The notes under the pieces are model-generated. The model ran no database searches, was not told where the DNA came from, and saw only the letters and a list, made by a program, of their open reading frames with translations. From Gemmataceae bacterium (GTDB lineage Bacteria > Planctomycetota > Planctomycetia > Gemmatales > Gemmataceae), in NCBI GenBank assembly GCA_019636445.1, contig JAHBXO010000018.1, forward strand, positions 39,048-103,047: a stretch of 64,000 bases of DNA. The letters run 5' to 3'. Positions within the stretch are counted from its first letter, which is position 1. The number at the start of each line of letters is the position of its first letter. Shown here piece after piece: positions 59,276 through 64,000 of this stretch. The position numbers and the translations under genes were made by a program.

Positions 59276-62200
59276 TCACGCCGCCGCCTGCGGTTCGTCG
59301 GGCCAGTCCTCGATGCGCGTGGCCACCTGCTTGCTCACGCCGCTCTCCTGCATCGTCACGCCGTGCAGCACGTCCGCCATCGCCATCGTCCGTTTCTTGT
59401 GCGTGACGATGATGAACTGCGACTTCTCGCGGAACTCCTTGATGATGTCGGCGAGGCGGCCGGTGTTGGCTTCGTCGAGCGCGGCGTCGACCTCGTCCAA
59501 CAGGCAGAACGGGCTGGGGCGGCTGCGGAAGATCGCCAGCAGCAGCGCGATGGCGGTGAGCGTCTTCTCGCCGCCGGAGAGCAGCGAGATGCTGCGGAGT
59601 TCCTTGCCGGGGGGCCGGGCGGTGATCTCGATGCCGGTTTCGAGGATGTCGTTCGGGTCTTCGAGGACGATGTCCGCCATGCCGCCGCCGAAGAGCTTGC
59701 GGAACAGCTCCTGGAAATGGACGGTGACGGTCTTGAGCGTCTCGGCGAAGAGCTTGCGGCTGTCGGTGTTGATCTTCTCGATGATCTCGAGCAGGGACTT
59801 CTCAGCCTCGGTGAGGTCGTCGAAGTCCTTGCGGATGGCTTTCTCGCGGGCCTCCTCGGCGGCGAGCTGTTCGAGGGCTTCGAGGTTGACGCTGCCGAGC
59901 TTGGCGATCTTGCGTTTGAGGTCGTCGATTTCGTCGTGGGCGTCGTCGAGGGAGCCTTCGAAGGGTGCGGCGTCGGCGAGTTCGGCGATCTCGACGGCGT
60001 AGTCGTCCTTGAGGCGGGCGGCGATGCCGTCGCGGCGGTTCTGGAGGTCGCGGACGGTGAGTTCGTGGGCGTGCGCCTGGTCCTGACGCTGCTTCCAGGC
60101 ATCGCGGACGGCTTTGAGTTCGTCGTGGACGCGATCGCGTTCGGCGCGGAGGGCCTCGCGGCGCGCGGAGGCGTCGCGCACGTGGACCTCGCGGGCGTCC
60201 TTGTCGGCGTATGCGTCCGCCGCGGCGGCGGTCGCGCGGAGCACATCGAGCTGCGCCGCGAGCGTGCGCTCGCGCAGGGTGCGCTCGGCCGTAGCGAGGT
60301 TGATGGCGTCGATCTTGCGGTGCTTGATGTCGGAATCGAGTTCGGCGGCGCGGGCCTTGAGCGCGGCGAGTTGCTGGCGGACGCGCGTGAGGGCGACCTG
60401 CGCCGCGGTGTTCTCCGTTTGGCGCGTGTCGCGCGTGGTTTCCGCCGCGCGGACCTGCTCCTCGGCCTCGGCGAGGCGGCGCTTCAGTTCGCCGGCCTCG
60501 GCGTCGGCAGCGTCGGCCTGGCGCTTCGCCTCCTGCCAGGCGGCTTCGGCCTTCGCCAGCTCGCGCGCGAGGATGGCGGCTTCGCTCGCCGCGAGTTCGC
60601 CGAGTTCGACAAGTCGTTCACGACGTTGGCGCTGTTCGAGGATGCGGTCGCGCAGCGTGCCGGCCTCGCCGGCAAGCGTGCCGATCTCGGCGTCGAGCGC
60701 ACTAATCGTGGCGTCCATTGCTCCGGCACGGCCGCGCAGCCCCGACTGCTCCGCGTCCAGCACGGCGATCCGCGCTTCCAGTACGCGGATCTGGTCTCGC
60801 AGTTCGCGCAGTTCGCTCTTTCGCGAGACGATGCCGGAGTCGGCATGAACGGGACCGATGACGACCGTGCCGTCAGGCTCGAGTCGTTCCCCGGCGCGCG
60901 TGACGATGCGGGAGGCGGGGAAGAGCAGTTGCAGGTCGCGGGCGGCGGCAAGATCGTCCGCGAGGCGCACGTCGCCGAGCAGCCGCCGGGCGAGGCCGGG
61001 CACGTCGCAGTGCACAAGGTGGGCGACCGAATCGGCGGCGGGTTCCGCGGCGCGGTCGTCGACGGGCAGGAAGCCGACGCGGCCGGAAAGGGTGGCGAAT
61101 CGCGAGAGGATCGCGTCGAGGTCGGCGGCCTTGACGGCGATGTATTGCGCCGTCTCGCCAAGGGCGATGTCGACGAGCGGGGCGATCTCGCGGGGCACGG
61201 TGAGAAGGTCGGCGACGAGTCCGAGGCGGCCGGAGCAGTCGGCGGCACCGAGGACTTCGCGAACACCGGCGCCGAGGCCGTCCTGCGTACGTTCGAGGTT
61301 GTCGAGGACTTCGGCACGGCCGCCGAGTGCGCCGCGGCGTTCACGCTTGGCGTCCAGTTCGGGCTGGAGGGCGTCCGCGCGGTGGCGCAGGTCGGTCTGT
61401 TCGGCGTGCAGGCGGGCGAGGTCGGCGCGGAGGGCGGCGAGTTTTTGCTGCACGTCGGCGTCGGAGCGGGAGAGGTCGTCGAGCGCGTGGCCGAGCGCGG
61501 TCGCCTCCGCGGTCACGCGCTCGGCCTCGGCGGTCTTGCGGGTCTGCTCCCGACTCAGGCGTTCCACCTGGGCGCGGTTCATCTCGGCGGAGGAGTGGAA
61601 TTGCGCGGCACGGCCGACAGCGTCGAACTGGCGGTCGCGGTCGTCGGCCGATTGCCGCGCCAGCTCCGCCAGCGTGGTGGTCACGACGGCAAGCGCCGCC
61701 GCCGCCGCGTCGGCGCGGTCCTTCTCGGCGTCGACTGCGCTCGCGGCTGCCGTCGCGTCCTCGGCCGCTTTGGCACGGTCCGCCTCCAGCGCCCGGATCC
61801 GGGCCGCCAGCTCGGCGCGCTGCCGGCCGAGCCGCAGGCTTTCGCCGTCCGCGTTCGCGACCTGCTCGCGGCCCGACTTCGCTGCCGCCTCCTGCTCCGC
61901 GATCCGTTGCCGCGCCTCGCCCAGCTTCTTCTCCTGCACGCGCAGCGCGTCGTCCAGCCGGCCAATGTTCCATTCCAGCTTCGCGATCGACGCTTCGCCG
62001 GCGTCGGTCTTTGCGGTCGCCTCGGCCACGGCCTCGCGCAGGTTCGCCAGCACCCCCTCCTGGTACGCCAGCGTCTCCACCAACTCCTGGAATTCGTGCC
62101 GGCCGACGGCGATGCGCAGGGCGCGCAGCCGGTCGTGGTGCTCCTGGTACTTCTGCGCCTTCGTCGCCTGCGCGCCGAGCTTCTGGAGGTTCTTTTCGAG

Positions 62201-62788
62201 TTCCTGCAGGATGTCCCGTACGCGGTTCAGGTCGGTGTCGACCTTTTCCAGCTTGCGGATGGTTTCGATCTTCTTGGCGCGGAAGCGGCTGATGCCGGCG
62301 GCCTCTTCGAAGATCATCCGCCGGTCCTTAGTGGAGGCGACGAGCAGCGCATCGACGCGGCCCTGCTCGATGATGCTGTACGCGCCCTGCCCCGCGCCGC
62401 TGCCGAGGAACATCTCCTTGAAGTCCTTGAGCCGGGCGGCGACGCCATTGACGAGGTATTCGCCTTGGCCGTCGCGGTGGACGCGCCGGGTGAGTTGGAC
62501 TTCGTCACCGTCGAAGGCGAGCTGGCGCTTCGAGTTGTCGAAGGTCATGGTGACTTCGGCGAAGCCCAGACTCTTGCGCGTGCTGGAGCCGTTGAAGATG
62601 ACATCGGACATTTCGCCGCCGCGCAAGGACTTGGCGGACTGCTCGCCAAGGATCCACTTGACGGCGTCGACGATGTTCGACTTGCCGCTGCCGTTCGGCC
62701 CGACGACGGCGGTGACGCCGGGCGCGAAGTCGAAGCGCGTTTTATCCGCGAAGGATTTGAACCCGATCAGTTCCAACCGCTTCAGCAT
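59276..62788 (-). CDS. smc: Chromosome segregation protein SMC
   Basis: A 1170-residue SMC ATPase, essential for nucleoid organisation and segregation. The N-terminal ABC half has Walker A GPNGSGKSNIVDAVKWILGE (about 30-49). Coiled coils follow, then a hinge around residues 500-680. The C-terminal half has the signature LLSGGEKTLTAIALLLAI near 1070 and Walker B FCLLDEVDAALDEANTGRL near 1100. Length and layout match bacterial SMC. ATG 62788 fits the conserved N-terminus LKRLELIGFKSFADKT. No ScpA or ScpB gene is nearby. It diverges from the phosphomannose isomerase gene. Confidence 0.97.
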   Translation of the reverse strand: MLKRLELIGFKSFADKTRFDFAPGVTAVVGPNGSGKSNIVDAVKWILGEQSAKSLRGGEMSDVIFNGSSTRKSLGFAEVTMTFDNSKRQLAFDGDEVQLTRRVHRDGQGEYLVNGVAARLKDFKEMFLGSGAGQGAYSIIEQGRVDALLVASTKDRRMIFEEAAGISRFRAKKIETIRKLEKVDTDLNRVRDILQELEKNLQKLGAQATKAQKYQEHHDRLRALRIAVGRHEFQELVETLAYQEGVLANLREAVAEATAKTDAGEASIAKLEWNIGRLDDALRVQEKKLGEARQRIAEQEAAAKSGREQVANADGESLRLGRQRAELAARIRALEADRAKAAEDATAAASAVDAEKDRADAAAAALAVVTTTLAELARQSADDRDRQFDAVGRAAQFHSSAEMNRAQVERLSREQTRKTAEAERVTAEATALGHALDDLSRSDADVQQKLAALRADLARLHAEQTDLRHRADALQPELDAKRERRGALGGRAEVLDNLERTQDGLGAGVREVLGAADCSGRLGLVADLLTVPREIAPLVDIALGETAQYIAVKAADLDAILSRFATLSGRVGFLPVDDRAAEPAADSVAHLVHCDVPGLARRLLGDVRLADDLAAARDLQLLFPASRIVTRAGERLEPDGTVVIGPVHADSGIVSRKSELRELRDQIRVLEARIAVLDAEQSGLRGRAGAMDATISALDAEIGTLAGEAGTLRDRILEQRQRRERLVELGELAASEAAILARELAKAEAAWQEAKRQADAADAEAGELKRRLAEAEEQVRAAETTRDTRQTENTAAQVALTRVRQQLAALKARAAELDSDIKHRKIDAINLATAERTLRERTLAAQLDVLRATAAAADAYADKDAREVHVRDASARREALRAERDRVHDELKAVRDAWKQRQDQAHAHELTVRDLQNRRDGIAARLKDDYAVEIAELADAAPFEGSLDDAHDEIDDLKRKIAKLGSVNLEALEQLAAEEAREKAIRKDFDDLTEAEKSLLEIIEKINTDSRKLFAETLKTVTVHFQELFRKLFGGGMADIVLEDPNDILETGIEITARPPGKELRSISLLSGGEKTLTAIALLLAIFRSRPSPFCLLDEVDAALDEANTGRLADIIKEFREKSQFIIVTHKKRTMAMADVLHGVTMQESGVSKQVATRIEDWPDEPQAAA

Positions 62789-62807
62789 GAACCACCCAGC
62801 GCGGTAG

Positions 62808-62826
62808 CGAATAATCGTATTATTCG
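62808..62826. promoter_or_regulatory. 8-bp inverted repeat between divergent smc and isomerase genes
   Basis: CGAATAAT and ATTATTCG are exact complements around three central bases. It lies in the AT-rich part of the 127-base divergent gap, consistent with a protein-binding site or overlapping -10 regions. No operator is known for it. Confidence 0.35.
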
Positions 62827-62915
62827 GGTTTTGCCGGTTGGGAGGATGAATTCCGCCCGTTTAAAGCGATTCGATTCGCGTTCCTTTTTTCCGAGAAATG
62901 GATTACACGATCCTC

Positions 62916-63893
62916 ATGGCGAAACTCCCACCACTCTCGTTCGAACCGATCTTCAAACCCGCGATCTGGGGCGGCACGCGGCTGCGCCCGTTTCTCGGCG
63001 CGCCGCCGAGCGACGAGGCAATCGGCGAAGCTTGGATGCTCTCGGACGTCGACGGCAATGAAAGCCGCGTGGCGTCCGGCTCGCTGGCGGGGCGGACCCT
63101 GCGCGAACTCCTCGCGAGGGATGCCTCCGCCATTCTCGGCGACGCGAAGCTCGCGAACGGGCGCTTCCCGTTGCTGATGAAGTTCCTTGACGCGAAACGC
63201 GAGCTTTCTGTACAGGTCCACCCGACCGACGAACAGGCGCACGCACGGAAGCCGGGTCAACTCGGCAAGACCGAAGCCTGGGTGGTGCTCGACGCGAATC
63301 CGGAGACGAGCCTGCTGTACGCGGGGTTCCGCCCCGGCGTGACGGCGGAGGCGTTCCGCATGGCGATGGCGAACGGCACGACTCCCGAAACGTTGCACCG
63401 ATTCATGCCGATGCCCGGCGACTGCGTCTTCCTCGAAGCCGGCACCGTGCATGCCATCGGGAAGGATCTGATGCTCTTTGAAGTGCAGCAGACCAGCGAC
63501 ATCACTTATCGACTGTACGACTGGGACCGTGTGGATGCGAAAACGGGCCAGCCGCGCGAGTTGCACATCGACGACGGGCTGGAGTGCTCGAACTTCGAGC
63601 TTGGTCCGTGCGGCCCGGTGACGCCGGCGAAGGACGGCGACCGGGATCGGCTGGTGGAGTGTCGGTACTTTTCGTTGCACCACCGCCGGGACGTGAATCG
63701 CTTCGCGGTCGGCACCGAGGGACGCTGCACGGTGCTCGTCGTGCTCGACGCCGACCCGGGTAACGAACTGGAATGGGACGCCGATGTGACGAGCCTGCGT
63801 GCGGGCCAAGTCGTGCTACTGCCGGCCAGCACCGGCGTGTGCACGATCCATCCCGCCGGCCCGGTGCGTGTGCTGGAGATCGGACTCGGGTAA
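62916..63893 (+). CDS. manA: Class I mannose-6-phosphate isomerase
   Basis: A 325-residue zinc-dependent isomerase that interconverts fructose-6-phosphate and mannose-6-phosphate. The type I pattern is clear: LSFEPIFKPAIWGGTRLR, FPLLMKFLDAKRELSVQVHP (zinc ligands Gln/His), then EAWVVLDANPETSLLYAG, FLEAGTVHAIGKDLMLFEVQ (Glu/His ligands) and SDITYRLYDWDR. ATG 62916 fits the family N-terminus; an ATG at 62898 adds six residues with weak support. Provides GDP-mannose precursor for polysaccharide or glycan synthesis. It ends just before a hairpin that could be its terminator. Confidence 0.93.
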   Translation: MAKLPPLSFEPIFKPAIWGGTRLRPFLGAPPSDEAIGEAWMLSDVDGNESRVASGSLAGRTLRELLARDASAILGDAKLANGRFPLLMKFLDAKRELSVQVHPTDEQAHARKPGQLGKTEAWVVLDANPETSLLYAGFRPGVTAEAFRMAMANGTTPETLHRFMPMPGDCVFLEAGTVHAIGKDLMLFEVQQTSDITYRLYDWDRVDAKTGQPRELHIDDGLECSNFELGPCGPVTPAKDGDRDRLVECRYFSLHHRRDVNRFAVGTEGRCTVLVVLDADPGNELEWDADVTSLRAGQVVLLPASTGVCTIHPAGPVRVLEIGLG

Positions 63894-63910
63894 GAAATTC
63901 GGAATTCGGA

Positions 63911-63957
63911 ATTCGGAATGCGGAATGAAAACCTGGTTTTCATTCCGCATTCCGAAT
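63911..63957. repeat. 22-bp perfect stem hairpin built of ATTCGG/ATTCCGC units
   Basis: ATTCGGAATGCGGAATGAAA plus AC (63911-63932) pairs exactly with 63936-63957, with a three-base loop. Upstream it is continued by the direct repeat GGAATTCGGAATTCGG. It follows the isomerase stop by 18 bases and is a likely terminator or a dispersed palindrome. Confidence 0.8.
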
Positions 63958-63970
63958 TTCTCAGGTGTCG

Positions 63971-63997
63971 CGCTCGGCTCCGAAGACTCCGCCTCGC
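63971..63997 (+). repeat. Second copy of the 27-bp sequence at 33920-33946
   Basis: Identical for 27 bases to 33920-33946. It lies right after the terminal hairpin and is cut off close to the window edge, so what follows is not visible. Confidence 0.7.
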
Positions 63998-64000
63998 CGC

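Noticed and set aside
1..64000. tRNA, rRNA and CRISPR genes
   Set aside because: No T-loop or acceptor pattern, 16S/23S sequence or short-direct-repeat array was found in the gaps on either strand; a covariance-model scan would settle it.

Overview
The window is a high-GC bacterial chromosome segment whose gene content points to a planctomycete of the Gemmataceae type. The evidence is three DUF1501 proteins with Tat-like leaders, a DUF1549/DUF1553 protein, a DUF1559 pilin-like protein, a PVC-type haem-binding protein fused to a DUF1080 domain, two large Ser/Thr kinases, an SdrD_B-like surface protein with the planctomycete N-terminal LE-R motif, and many small lipoproteins. No tRNA, rRNA, CRISPR array, insertion sequence or phage gene was recognised. 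The species cannot be named from the sequence.

Layout. 1-951: partial threonine synthase. 1024-4270: minus-strand operon DUF1549/DUF1553 - small zinc-ribbon protein - DUF1501. 4422-9512: secreted sugar isomerase-like TIM barrel, inositol monophosphatase, a second DUF1501 protein and a neutral ceramidase-like enzyme. 9623-20439: a tightly coupled four-gene plus-strand operon of the BatA/von Willebrand type, with a 1.66-thousand-residue BatA-vWA-amidotransferase-like fusion, a very large alanine-rich coiled-coil membrane protein, a Pro/Met-rich secreted protein and a prenyltransferase/squalene-oxidase-repeat protein. 20494-24815: rsmB, a transglutaminase membrane protein and an isochorismatase. 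24875-31773: SdrD_B-like protein, tiny lipoproteins, LolD-like ATPase, DUF1559 protein, a BNR/sialidase-like propeller paired with a MoaD/ThiS-like protein, and a CBS protein.

32241-38181: glyA, a small membrane protein, an RlmL-like rRNA methyltransferase, an uncharacterised HEAT/STN-like protein and a Ser/Thr kinase. 38399-46465: third DUF1501 protein, a probably frameshifted small gene, hypotheticals, and the 1351-residue PVC haem-binding/DUF1080 protein. 46910-50474: U32 peptidase and N-carbamoylputrescine amidase-like enzyme. 50563-52152: a three-gene minus-strand operon (DUF4365, an 88-residue HicA-like protein, an HNH protein), which is the best candidate here for an undescribed defence or toxin module. 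52193-63893: NamZ/DUF1343, S9 peptidase, a kinase with 14 WD40 repeats, smc and mannose-6-phosphate isomerase.

Two genome-scale signals stand out between the genes. First, a family of palindromic intergenic repeats (core AGCCCGACGCGCCAGCGAGG plus its reverse complement) occurs four times, and two copies carry a tandem duplication of one half. Other long perfect inverted repeats occur at 4422, 7925, 31877, 46577 and 63911. Second, at least seven genes have a TANNNT-like -10 hexamer only 6-7 bases before the start codon, which suggests that leaderless transcription is common. Both signals were read by eye and are stated with positions so they can be checked.
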